Under the pieces are notes generated by a model, which was given only the letters and a program-made list of their open reading frames with translations, was not told the origin of the DNA and searched no databases. 64,000 nucleotides of DNA from Auricularia sp. M13 (taxonomy: Eukaryota > Basidiomycota > Agaricomycetes > Auriculariales > Auriculariaceae), in contig CM073193.1 of NCBI GenBank assembly GCA_037042915.1, positions 7,874,001-7,938,000 on the forward strand, in the 5' to 3' direction. Positions 49,782 to 61,019 of this stretch are shown here, one piece after another. Both the position numbers and the translations under genes were made by a program. Positions within the stretch are counted from its first letter, which is position 1; every line of letters begins with the position of its first letter.

Positions 49782-52700
49782 CTACCGCACGCATCCGATG
49801 CGCGCCCAGAACATATCCTCGCGCAGTCTCACGATCTCCTTCCACGAGCGCTCCTCCCACGTCGTCTCGCCTACGTACTGCGCGCCGCTCTCCAGCTCGG
49901 ACGCAGGCGCAGGCTCGGACGAGGCCTCCGGTGGCGCCTTTTCGTCCTCGTCCTTCTCGCGCGGCGGGTCGGGCATCAGCCCAGGCGACATGGCGGAGAG
50001 CAGGGGTGACTCGGCGGGACTCGGCGAAAGGGGCACTGCGAGACTGTCGACAGACAGCGCGGCTGGACGCTTAGCCTTGTCGACTGAATGCTTGGGCGAG
50101 GGCTCAGTAAGTTTGCTGTCGTCGCTAGCTGGAGTGGGCTCTGAAGTGCTAGTAGCGGGCGTCTCGATCTGAACAGCAGGCGCAGGAACGGAGGCATCCT
50201 CGCTCGCGGCGGACGACTCAGGCGCAGTAGCCGGCGCAGATGATGCGTCCGCTGCAGGGGCGGCTTTGCTTCCCGCGGGCTCATTCGACGCAGGTGCAGG
50301 CGCTGGCACAGCAGCCTCCTCGCTCACAGCTGCAGCAGTCTCCGGAGCAGCGGGATCAGCAGCAGGCTTGGCCGGCTCTTCTGCCTCCTCCGTGATAACT
50401 GGCTGAGTCTTCTTTTCTCCGGGCGGCGGCGTCTGCGCGGCGTCGCGCAGAATCGTCGCGGCACGCTTCCTTCCAGCGGCACGTTTCGGCACGGGCGGGG
50501 GCGCCGGCGAGCCACGTCCGTTTGGTCAAAGCAGGCGAATTTCGCCCATTCGGCGCTGGGGATGCACGTCCTGGTACGGGGGAAGCAGTGCGCGACACGG
50601 CAGGCGAAGAGTTGACAGCACGCTGGGGAAGAGCCGGAGCGGGCGTGGGCGCAGGTTCAGCGGCAGCAGGCGCAGGTTCAGCAGCAGCAGGCGCAGGTTC
50701 AGCTACAGCAGGAGCGGCTTCGGCAGTAGCAGCGTTTTGCTCCTTCGCCTCCGCCGCCGCCGCCACCGCCGGCGACGGCGATCCAGGCTCGGGCGTCGTC
50801 GGAGGTGAGATGGGCAGAGGCACCACGCTGGCAGACATCGGACGAGCGCGCGGTGGAATGACAGGTGCGCTGAGGGTGGGTACATCCTTTGTCGGAGACG
50901 CATGACCATTCGCGGCGATGGGCGTGCGAGGGCCGTCATGACCATCCAGCTCGAAGAGCACCTCGGCCGGCGGGCCCTCATGGTCAATATGATGCTCGAC
51001 TTCGTGCTCTGCCTTCTTCTCGGTCTGGACAGGTGCAGGGACCGATTTGCGCGGCGGGGCAGGCGGCGGCGAGCGCACTGGCGACTTGATGCTTCCTTGG
51101 CTGCCCTGGCTAGGACGGCGTCTGTTAGCGGGGGCGCCAGTGGTTGGACTTCTCGTTGAATTCGGGGGTGACCTCGACATGAGTGACGGTTTCTCCCTCG
51201 TCGGCGTCAGCTGGGTCGTGCTAGCCTTCGGCGGGGTCACAGGCGCCTTATTACTGTTCCCGCCGCTCAACATGCCCAACAGACTGCCCACGCGGCCGGT
51301 GCTCTGCCTGCGTGGCGGGACGGGCGGCGCGTCGCCCTTCTTCGAGCCGCTTGCGACGCCGTTCACAATCGTGCCGATGGCGCCGGCGATGCTGATCGAC
51401 CCGCTGTTCGAGCGCGGCGGTTTTGTGGGCGTCGCAGGTCCCGTGGGCATCTCCTCCTCCCAGATGTGCTCCACGACGCGTGTGCGCAGGAAGTGCCAGA
51501 GCGCACAAGTCGCGCGCAGACGAGGCAGACACCAACCGGTGCTGCAGAGCGCGTATGTCGTTGGCTTTTGGCTGCTCGAGCCCGGGGCCGTCGCCGTAAC
51601 GCGGAAAACGAATATTTGAGACTGATAGATAGGATGCGAATTCCGGGAGCTGGGGCGCGGGGGTATGTCGGGGGTTGCAGAGCTGGAGGATCGCGACGGC
51701 GCACTGGTCGCAGGGCCGTTGGGCTTGAAGACGTTCCAAGAGCCAGAATTAGATTGGCGGTGCGTAAGCGCCTGAGTTGGACGCGGAGGGTGGGTCTCGT
51801 TTGGGTGCACCTGCTTGCCGCACAACGCACACACAATGGATGATAGTGATGCTGGTGCATTCATGGTGCTTGTTTCTCGAGGAAAGCGCCGGTCGTGACG
51901 GGTTCAATGTTGAGCGTGCCGGCGTTCACAGCGGCCGCGACTGCGCGACGCGACAGCCAATTGAGCGCCGGAGCAAGGTCTAGCCGTAGCGTAGGATCGC
52001 TAATACAAAAAATGCATTAGAAACGGGGGCGAAAGCGGAGGGGATATGCTCACGAGTCTTCGACGGTAATCCGCGCCAGGAAAGGCAGCGGCAGCAGGGT
52101 GGACATCGCTGGAACTGGCTGAGGTCGCAGAGAGCGCAGGTGGGCCACAAAGAGCAGGAATTCCTCGTATGGGACGTGCGAACTGAGCAGCCTGAGCGCC
52201 TTGGCCGGTGATGGGTGATGCTGCTGGCGCTCTACCCACTTGCCCTTGTCGACGAGCGCGCGCAACTGCTGCATGTCGCCCTCGGAGCGGTCTTTCTCGG
52301 CCCTAAGAGCCTGCATCTGAACCTGCATGCCGCCAACGGCTTCCTCGGCGGAGCGCAGGGCCTCCTCGGCGTCGTGGGCGCGGCGGTCGGCCTGGGCGCG
52401 CAGCAGGTTGGCGTCGCGCACCATCTTGTTGGCCTGCTCGAACAGGTTGGCACTGAGGTCGCCCAGCTCCTTCTCAATGGCCTGCCTGGCCGACTCAGCC
52501 TGGCCGCGGCGGGCGGCCTCCTCCGTCGCGCGGTCCATGAGCCGGTTGAGCTCGGACGTGACATGCGCCTTCTCGACGAGCAGACCGGCGCTTAGGTCGG
52601 ACATGTGCTGCGTGCGCTCGAGCTCCAGCTGGGACACCTTGAGCGTCGTCGTGCGCAGCGCCGAGCTCGTGTCGTGCAGCGTATCCTCGAGGTCGGATAT

Positions 52701-52982
52701 CCGGTCGTAGGACTTGACCAGCTTCCCGTTCAGCTGCGTCACCTGCGTGAACAGCTCGTTGAGCTGCCCGCGCAGGGACGCTATGACCATCTCCTGCGCG
52801 TCGGCGTCTTCGCTCGCCTTGGCCGCCTCGCCGTCCCGCATCGTGAAAGCAGCTGTCCAAACCGAAATTTGCTTCCGATTTAGCATGCGGCCCGCGGAGG
52901 CTTGCGCAGAGGCCGCCACACATGCCAGCCTGCGCGACAACGCCTCCAAGTCGCCCAGCTCAGGGTAACGCTCAGGAGGCAT
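49782..52982 (-). CDS. SEC2: Sec2-type Rab guanine-nucleotide exchange factor
   Basis: Activator of the exocytic Rab (Sec4/Rab8) on secretory vesicles. From the ATG at 52982 (MPPERYPELGDLEALSRR) a long coiled coil contains the Sec2 core KELGDLSANLFEQANKMVRD (family: LTASLFEEANKMV). After LRLLSSHVPYEEFLLFVAHL come DPTLRLDLAPALNWLSRRAV, a CALCG cysteine motif, then ALCSTGWCLPRLRATCALWH and RTRVVEHIWEEE, a conserved fungal region. The remainder is a long Pro/Ala/Ser-rich disordered segment, ending VGETTWEERSWKEIVRLRED-MFWARIGCVR, a conserved C-terminal box. Near 50511-50522 a one-base shift separates NSPALTKR from SPAPPPVPKRAAGRKRA; otherwise the frame would stop at 50356. An in-frame extension to 53084 is possible but less likely. 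About 950 residues. Confidence 0.82.
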
Positions 52983-53308
52983 GTCCAAGAATGCTTTCCT
53001 TTGGAGTCTCACCCGCACATATCCTCTGATGCGGGTGCGCATGATTTGCAGCTTAAATTTCGTGTTTGACACAGACACGCCCAATCTGATACTTTACAAA
53101 GTTTGTACGCACGTACATGTGACAAAACATCCTCAAGGACCGTATGAATACCGGAATTCTTTCCTCCGAATCCTGCGAGAACCCAAGGATTCCGACTCGC
53201 CAGTGCTGCTGCCGCAAGAATCAAGCGCGTGAACCAGTGGGAAGCCCTCCATTTCCTTGTCTATCGCTGGCGCATTAGTCTGCTCAAGGCATTAGAGTGT
53301 GAGCGATC
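52983..53308. other. intergenic region
   Basis: About 325 bp between tandem minus-strand genes; presumably holds the SEC2 promoter and the 3' flank of the 7-TM gene. Confidence 0.4.
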
Positions 53309-54807
53309 TCATTCAGTTGAACCACCTGCCTCCGTGCCTTCACCAACCTGTGGACTTTGCGGATGTCCTAGCCCTTCGCCTCTCTGATTACGAAGGACGC
53401 CCAGATCCTCGGGCGTGCCTTTCTCACGTGATTGGCTCGTTCCGGGGAGGGCGCGCGCTGCACACGGGGAAAAGTTCAGCGTGGTACTTTCCGCGGTCTC
53501 GAATATTGTCTCGTCCATCCTGAGCCTCGTGTTGACCACGATCATAACTAACGTTGGATAGATCCCCTACAATCAAAAAACGAAAGATTTCAGCTTCGAG
53601 CTGAGAGTGGGGACAATACCCACCGTGATCTGTGCAGCCGAAGGAAGGAAGAGGTCGCCTAGCGTGCCATGTGGCAAATGAATGAAGGTAGATATAATGA
53701 CCAAAATCTAACAAATATCATGTGAGAAGTAGTGTCAGACATTCGAAGGACAAGGCGGACGTACGCCAACAAAACAGTAGATAAAGCCTGACTCGACCAG
53801 GAGCGCGAGAATCGTTTCGGCTTTTTTGCCCACTTGCTGCGCCTCACGAAGGATTGTACGCATGGCCCTTTATATTTCCTAAATTCATTTCTCAGTCCTG
53901 AGAGCAACACGCAGGGCAAATTATTCGGAAACTTAGATTGGGACGTACCAGGTCTTGAGGGCCACAATCGTCGTTGACGAGAGGTTGGTGAGCAGCGACA
54001 GCACCAAGCCCGCGACTTGCGTCGTGTTGATCGCACGCGTCAAGGGATCGGATGAGGATATCGGGCGGTCGTGGTCGCCGATAACGCTGATGATAAGGCG
54101 GAGCGTAATTGTCGATGTTACAGAGACTGAAGAGATTTCGGAATCACGGTCAGCACGCGCTGGTCCCTCAAAGGGCAGGGAGACTTGCGTGAGGTGAGGA
54201 TGAGAAGCGCCACGGGAATGAACAATAATTTGCCGCTCTCAACGCGACACAGGACCCATGCGCGCCAGACAACGATTCCGTCCGTAATCACATACTGTGA
54301 AGGCTGCATCAGCAGATAATACTGGTGAGTTGAGATGTCGAGGATATGGCCTACATTGATCAGGACGACGGCGTTGTCAATTGATCCGTAGTGATCGAGC
54401 TTCTGTGCCAATAACGAGGAGGGGTGTATGAAGTAGCCCTGGAGTCGAAGGACGAGATTGGCCACAGAGGCGGCCCAGAATGCTGCGGATAGTGCAAAAA
54501 CGAAAAGGTTGCAGTACAACAGCCAACGTGTACGAGCTCTGCGTCCTTGGCTGTCCCGTTTCCTTCGTTTTGTGATCATAAGCAGGTGAACTCCTTCGCT
54601 GGACGGGCCTATGCACATACTTCCTGACAACGTAGGTCGAGTATGGCATTAATACAGCGAATATCCTGATTCACGGTTATAGTCAACGATCCGAGTCGTC
54701 CCGCAATTTAGCATGCACATACCGAACAGCAACGTTTGACATAAGAGCGCAATGGACGTGTACAGCACGTTCACGCCTTCTTCCACCGTGCCATGGGGTA
54801 CAGTCAT
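53309..54807 (-). CDS. seven-helix membrane protein, Agaricomycete family
   Basis: Integral membrane protein of a large basidiomycete family of unknown function. After MTVPHGTVEEGVNVLYTSIA and LLCQTLLFG, exons give RTRWLLYCNLFVFALSAAFW and ASVANLVLRLQGYFI, then YVITDGIVVWRAWVLCRVES, the family hallmark DGIVIWRAW between helices. Later come TTQVAGLVLSLLTNLSSTTI-VALKTW, then REAQQVGKKAETILALLVES-GFIYC and GIYPTLVMIVVNTRLRMDET in the last helix. The tail is polar (ending TEAGGSTE). About eight introns, each roughly 50-60 bp. Start ATG at 54807, divergent from the F-box gene 335 bp away. Confidence 0.78.
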
Positions 54808-55142
54808 GTCCTGGACCAAGGTGATCAGTTAAGAGACGGAAGAGGATCCATTGTTTGTGTGGTCTCCAGTAGATGCATTAACAGGATTGCGGGAGCGAGG
54901 AAGACAGCCTGAGAGCCGTGTCAACAGGACCCTGATTCTGCCGGCTCCGGGACAAGACGTGAGAAGTGTTGCAATGGGGTGTTGCATTGCTTGGTACGAG
55001 CCCGTTTGGATGAGAGATGTACTTGTACTACAAAGGTACTAAGTCATCCACTTGCCAGGCGCACCGCGCGGCGGTTGGCAAGTCACGACAACAACTCCGC
55101 ACACTCCGCTTTCCTCGACACCACTACGCAGTGGACTGCACC
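54808..55142. other. divergent promoter region
   Basis: About 335 bp shared by the 7-TM gene (left) and the F-box gene (right). An in-frame ATG at 55017 could extend the F-box protein upstream, but the extra residues look non-conserved. Confidence 0.4.
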
Positions 55143-56822
55143 ATGTCCGTCGCCGACGCTGAGGCCGAGCTGAAGCGCGCACTGGACGCAATGCTACAGG
55201 CCGCCTGCCCTCTTGTTACGGACCAGGCTCAGTGGTCTGCAGACACGATAGCCGCGTTCCAGGACAGTGTTTGCCGCGCTCAAATGCTTCTGGATGTTGC
55301 AGTCAGCCAAGCTGCAGTAAATGCCAACGCGCGCAACGCTATAAATCGCCTCCCAGCCGAACTTTTGTGCATGATCTTCAAATTCTACTTCGCCGACACA
55401 CACGACTCGTACGACGCGCTACTTCCTCTCATGCAAGTCTGTCGACATTGGCACAAGATCGCTACTTGCCATGCGGCGCTATGGACCAAAATTTCCATCT
55501 CATTCGCCTTGCACGGGAACGCAGGAAGAGCGCTTTCGAGGCTTTCTACTTCTCTTGCACGCGCAAAAAATGCACCTGTCGACCTGAACATCAGCGTGTT
55601 GCGGAGAAGAATTCTCGCCAAAGACTGCATTCCTGACCTGGACGGATCCGAGGAACCACTCCAGGCCCACATGTCGCATATCAGGTCATTACGCATCGAT
55701 TCAATTACCAAGACGCCCTTCCATGGTCTCTGGAGGGTCGCATTCACCATGCCTGCCCCGAAACTCCGATCTCTCATGTTGACGCTGACGCGTGACAGTC
55801 TTACGGACTTCCCTCAGAACATGTTCTCGGGGTGCGCGCCGCTGCTGGAAGAGATAAACCTGGTGGAAATCAACTTGCCGGCCTGGGACTGGCCTCCCCT
55901 GCGCAGCCTCAAAAGGTTCACGTTTCGCACGCGCGAATCGGTGAACCTCGGGAAGTTTGTGCGTTTCCTACATGGATGTCCAGCTCTCGCGTTTTTCTCC
56001 CTCTCATGCTCGGAATTGAAATATGCCGAACCTGTCCCCGCCCTCGACGCCCCTCCCGCCCCGAAAGAGGTGCATGTGACTGTCACACAATTTCATCTAG
56101 ACACGCCGGACCAAATCTTACGCATGCTCTGGGCGACGCTCCCCGCTCATCTGTCTGTTACGATCAAAAAGGCCACACTGATGCTGTCCTGGCTCAATAG
56201 ATTCATCATCAACCCGCGCACGCTGTCTTTCTGTGTGGAAGGGGTCTCGATGCATTCTCGAATCACAACCACCATCAGCGCAACGGACGCGGTAGGCAAC
56301 ATGCGCACGCTATACGCGGCCGGCATCGTTCCACTCGACAACCTCACGCCTTACTTCGCATCCATCTCCCAACTAACGCTCAGCGAGGTTCAATGGCCCG
56401 GTTTCATGGCGCTACCCAGTATCCCCAACCTCCAACTGTTCAGGATCGACCTCGTGGATCCCATATCTGTCATGAACCAGCCGAACAGATACCCTGGCAT
56501 GGGTATCTTCCTCCTAGATATCCACCCCTTACAATCTTACGTGTGGCGGTTTACGCAGTTACGCACTTTATGCCTTTCGTATCAACCGTCGTACTTTGCC
56601 AGTTTAAAGAGCCCCAGTACCTATATCGTTTCCGCTCACGAGGTGCGGCTGTTCCTCCACTGGCATCTGCATTCCGACCTGCCGCTTCAACTGGTGCTGA
56701 ATAACGTGGAGCTGCTAGAGGACATGTCAGAGGCGATGAAGACGCTCTCGGAAATGGTCGAGAGTATTTCAGTAGTTCCTGGGGATAGACTTGTGCCATC
56801 TGTAGTCGACTTGGACGATTGA
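55143..56822 (+). CDS. F-box protein with leucine-rich-like repeats
   Basis: Intronless, 559 codons. The N-terminal helix (ADAEAELKRALDAMLQAACP) precedes an F-box: NRLPAELLCMIFKFYFAD, then LLPLMQVCRHWHKIATCHAA-LWTKI, matching the usual LPxELLxxIF...VCRxWxxIAxxxPxLW. The rest consists of irregular leucine-rich segments (LRSLMLTLTRDSLTDFP, LEEINLVEINLPAWDWPPL, ISQLTLSEVQWPGF). Such proteins recruit substrates to SCF ubiquitin ligases through Skp1; hundreds exist in Agaricomycetes and the target is unknowable from sequence. The ATG at 55143 has a good context (CACCATGTC). Convergent with PTEN, 156 bp apart. Confidence 0.9.
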   Translation: MSVADAEAELKRALDAMLQAACPLVTDQAQWSADTIAAFQDSVCRAQMLLDVAVSQAAVNANARNAINRLPAELLCMIFKFYFADTHDSYDALLPLMQVCRHWHKIATCHAALWTKISISFALHGNAGRALSRLSTSLARAKNAPVDLNISVLRRRILAKDCIPDLDGSEEPLQAHMSHIRSLRIDSITKTPFHGLWRVAFTMPAPKLRSLMLTLTRDSLTDFPQNMFSGCAPLLEEINLVEINLPAWDWPPLRSLKRFTFRTRESVNLGKFVRFLHGCPALAFFSLSCSELKYAEPVPALDAPPAPKEVHVTVTQFHLDTPDQILRMLWATLPAHLSVTIKKATLMLSWLNRFIINPRTLSFCVEGVSMHSRITTTISATDAVGNMRTLYAAGIVPLDNLTPYFASISQLTLSEVQWPGFMALPSIPNLQLFRIDLVDPISVMNQPNRYPGMGIFLLDIHPLQSYVWRFTQLRTLCLSYQPSYFASLKSPSTYIVSAHEVRLFLHWHLHSDLPLQLVLNNVELLEDMSEAMKTLSEMVESISVVPGDRLVPSVVDLDD

Positions 56823-56978
56823 TCACATGTATTCAGTTCTACATCGTTTCCGTAGCTGTTGGTATCGTTCCAATTTCTCACCGCCTGATTTAGATTCCTA
56901 TACGCGAATACAACACAGACATCGTACATCATCTAAAGCTCGTGAATTGTGCTACATGTTCTTGTCGTGCAGATGTGA

Positions 56979-58979
56979 TCATTGCGAGTCAGCGGTGTCC
57001 ATGACCTTCACACCTAAATTCTCCGCAGACTCCACGGCATCCTGGTTTTCTGTCAAGGCGTCCGTACTCTTGGCCGGCGGCGCCTCCGCAGGCGGGTCGG
57101 CAACCCAGTCCATCGCTACATCGACATCGACGATCCACGCGCCAGCGCCGACCGTAAAGTCGATCTCCTTCTTCTCCAGTACGAAATGCACCGTTTCCGT
57201 CGCACCGGGTGTAATATGGAAAACGGGGACGAACCAGAACCAGCCGAGGAAGATCTGGCCTAGGTACAGCTTCGCGCGGACCTCGCGGCACGCGTCCAGC
57301 AGCAGCCCTTCGCCCTCGATGATGTTCTCCATTGACGCGTTGCGCGAGGCGGAGGGCGTCGTGTGCATCGACGCGGGGAGAGAGACGTCTTGCTCGGACT
57401 GCGCGACGGGCGGCTGGCCGAGCTTCTCGTTGGAGGACTTGATCTTCTTGCGGACGTGCACCCACTGGCTGTGTGGGATCGGATGCAGGATGTATGTCAG
57501 CTGGCGTGACTTCTCCTGCAATCTGGCGTCAGCGAGCGACGACAATCGATAATGGATGCAGTCGGACCTGCTGTTCCACTTCGACGTCCGTCGTGCTCAG
57601 ATGCGAGAAGATCTTGACCATCTTGCTCTTATCCCACCGTCCACCTTCGAACAACTGCTCGAGCCTCTGCTCGCCCTCCTCGCCTTTCTGCATGTGCTCG
57701 GCGCCGGGGCGCCTGCGGCCCATGCGCCCGGAAGGGTCGCGCGTGTGCCGCTCCCAGCTCTCGAGCGTCTCCACAAAGTCGTCGCGGTACCGCGCGAGCG
57801 AGACCCAGAGCTCATCCGTTTGCACGTCGCGCCCGGCCTTCTTCCGGCCTTGCTGCACGCCAGCGGTCTCCAGCAGCGAGTTCACGACCTTGAGCGCGGT
57901 CATCTTCGCCCCGCCCGGCTCGCGCAGGCGCACGCGCATCTCGCGCAGCCGGACCTGCGGACGTGGGGCGGCGGAGGGGTCCATGGGCCATAGTGGCGCG
58001 GGAGCTGCGTGTTCGAGGATCATGGCCCAGTATGACAGAAACCTGCGCTGCGACGGGATGGAGACGCCGCGCTTTTGCTTGTCGGAGGGCGAGCTCGGCC
58101 GGCGCATGCGGCGCGTGGTGTGCAGCGCGAGCACTTCCTCGAGACCAGGGCCGGCATGCTTCACTTGAGGGGTTACGCCGCCTGCTTTTTCGACTTGGGC
58201 TTCTGCCTGCGTGGTGGTGGTGGTGGTGGTGGGGGCTCCGAGACCAAAGACGCGTCTTCGGCGACGATAGGCAATGGGTCCTTCTTATTTTGCTTGTCCT
58301 TCTCCCGCGCCTCGAGCTCTTCCTCCTCAATTTCGATGGCCTCGAGGAGCTCGTTGGCGCGGGCGCGAGCCCATTCTTTGGTTGTATGGCTTCTCTCGAG
58401 CTTCGGAGCCGACAGCGAGCTCTCTTGCGATAGTAGATAGGCACATGCGATTGTTCCAGAGCGTCCCTTCCCAGCTTCAGACCAACATTTGCGTCAGTAT
58501 CTGTCGAGGATCGTGAAATTAGAGGCATACCTTTGCAATGGAGCACCGCAACGCGTTCGTCCGATCCTCGGAGCCACTCTCCGATTTCGCGGGAAGCAAG
58601 TGCGAGTGTGGCAAGCGGAGGAGCATGGTGGTCTGGGAACGGATGTCTTGACACTCGGCCATCGAAGACGGAGGCGGGGTACGAGTTCTCGGTGAGCGGG
58701 CAGAGGTTGAATACCCAGTAATTATCGCCGTGGCGCGAGTCCAGGAATTTCTTGACGTCTTCGCGTCTGTTGCGATAGTAGCCTTCTATGCCCTCCGCGG
58801 GAAATCCTGCCAAGCGGGCGAGTGGATGAGCGCACAGTACCGATCGGCAGCGGCGAATGCGCCGTACCCATGATAATTATCTGGTCAGTGAGGTAGATGA
58901 GGTCCAGGTCGACGCCGCTGCTGTCGTCCTTGAACCTGGCCTTGTAGCCCGACACGATACGGCGCACATAATTGGCCAT
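56979..58979 (-). CDS. PTEN: PTEN-like phosphoinositide 3-phosphatase
   Basis: Dephosphorylates PtdIns(3,4,5)P3 and restrains PI3K signalling at the plasma membrane. The start MANYVRRIVSGYKARFKDDS and [40 protein letters not shown] match the PTEN N-terminus. The active-site loop HCKAGKGRSG is split by an intron (58477-58530) and keeps both Lys and the Cys and Arg. The C2 domain includes CREVRAKLYLGQIFLGWFWF and KKEIDFTVGAGAWIVDVDVA. Between phosphatase and C2 lies an unusually long acidic/Lys/Pro-rich insert (LEARE, KDKQNKKDPLPIVAED). The insert needs one extra base in the C run at 58231-58235 (GGGGG on the plus strand) to read on into AEAQVEKAGGVTPQVKHAGP; otherwise it would stop near 58170. 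I chose ATG 58979 over 58997. Confidence 0.9.
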
Positions 58980-61019
58980 CGACGAGGAGAGGTTCACAAG
59001 TCAACAACGTCATCGCGTCCCATCAACAGGGACGCGCACCGGAATCAGATTTAGCTACTTTGACTCCGACAGACTTTCCCCGCGACTTGCCTCCTACCAC
59101 GACCGCCAGAAGTCCAACAAGCTGGATATTTGACGATTTTGCTTTGCTACTGCATACATTAGTAGACTCTTTTTTTACGCAAAACAACCTCTCAATCGTC
59201 TCCCAACAACGGCCGCCGCTTGTCCAAGATTTTTTAGGTGACGCTTCTCCTTCAATGCTCTCTGGTTATCCCACACGGATAGCCTCCGCAAATCCCGCGA
59301 TTTCCTCTGCCTCCAGTAATTTCCTCGACCTTCCTCGACAGACCACTTCATCACGTCAGACTTTCAAACGATGTCCCGCATCACAGCAGCACGATGCAGC
59401 CGCAACTGTTGAACGCAGGACGAAGTATCTTTATCTCTGGCAGCAATAGTCGGAGATGCTCTATTTATGCCTCGCCGGTCGCAAGAGGCTAAGGTCAACC
59501 GGACTTGTTTGCTGGTGTGATGCCCCCATCTTGTCTTCCCTCCACCTCGTTTGCTACGCAGCGAGCTGGTTTGGTTTATGCCTGCCTGACGAAACCGAGT
59601 CTGTCTGGTGGGCGTCCTAATATGCCGTCGACTGTGGCATCCATCTGTTCTATTCGAGATTATCGGGTCGGCGACCGTAATAGGGACGATGCTTTCTCTG
59701 CGCTACAAACGACAAGCGGTTTGGAGCACTGGGTCTTCTCCCGGTGCATCTTCCAGCTCACATTGTATCCACTTTTTTGGGACCGTCTACGTTGCGAGCC
59801 TTTTCTAAGGCGCTCCCTCTTCTCAGCCATGATTTACCGTAGGATGCGACATCTGGCGTTGCAGACACGTTGCCCAACTCTCTAATCGTGATTCCACACA
59901 GCCGCCATCCTAGTTTTGCTTTTTGCGCACCAGCGTTGCTCGACAGCGGAGCGACAATGACAACAAGACTCGCTCGGAGTGCTCCCACGTTTTCCTATAA
60001 TCATGTTTGGCGTTACGCCTTCACGGGGAATCCTCTATCCTCTATAACGTGGTTTGAGATTCAATTGCTTTGAGAGATTCGAGCGACATGACAATGTACG
60101 TGGCTCTTCGCTAAGGCTTCTTTTCGAATCCTCTGACGCCGTCGACCACGAATTATTCCCGAGCTCAGCTACTGCCTGGAATGAATACTGGGACTCAGTC
60201 GCAGCTGTGATACTATCTTGGGTGCTACAACTGGATTTTCCCTCGCATTTCCCGCTTGCTAGTATCCACCGGTACTGCGATATCTGATGCTGAAGGGTTC
60301 TCGGCTGGATCACTTGCTAAATTCGGCAGGCCATTTGCCGTTTGCCATTCACGGCCTTTGCTCCCCGCCTTCATCGTCATCTGGGAGCGCTTTCCCGTCG
60401 ATATGCCTCTTCGTATTTCTCAGTACTCATTTGTAATCCGCAGACAGGGGCCTCGTTGTCCTGCGCCTCGATAACGGCAGGCCTCGTATCACGTTGCGAT
60501 CTTTTCCGGCGCGCTCCACCTGCAACTGTGCCTGACTTTTCTCGACTCGCGGTCCGTTTTCGTCGAGTTGAGCATTTTTTGAGCACTGTTTGCGTGCCCC
60601 GTTGCTGCGCACGGTGGCTGCGCTTGCGCGCGAGAAGTTATAGATCCGAGATGCATTTCATCCTCCGCCCGAAAGCTGATCCGTGCGCGAGGCCATTTCG
60701 CGGACGACAACGACGGCTGCGGCCTCTAGGGACTTGGCACACTCATGATAACACGAGACTGCCAGCAGCGGCTGCGGCGCCGCTGAGCAATGCCCGGAGT
60801 CGGATTGATGGACGGGCGGGCTCGCTCGGTGTGTTCAGCGATTCCGGAACGAAGCACGCAACGATAAGCCCGGGTCAGCACATGGTACATCTGCCGCTCA
60901 CACGGAGCTGTTGATCTTGGCAGGAGCAGTTTGTGCGCGTCTTATAAGGCGCGCAAATCCTGCGGTGGAACGCCCGGACCCCCTTCCTTTCGCTTCTTCG
61001 TGCCTGGCCGTCGCTCGCC
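58980..61019. other. intergenic region between divergent genes
   Basis: About 2 kb, T/C-rich on the plus strand, between the PTEN and peptide-transporter starts. Several open frames of 60-190 codons overlap without any domain. It contains the TATA box at 60943. Confidence 0.5.
60943..60948 (+). promoter_or_regulatory. TATA box inside a palindrome
   Basis: TATAAG is centred in an imperfect palindrome GCGCGTCTTATAAGGCGCGC (60936-60955), 72 bp before the ATG at 61020 of the peptide transporter. Confidence 0.45.
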
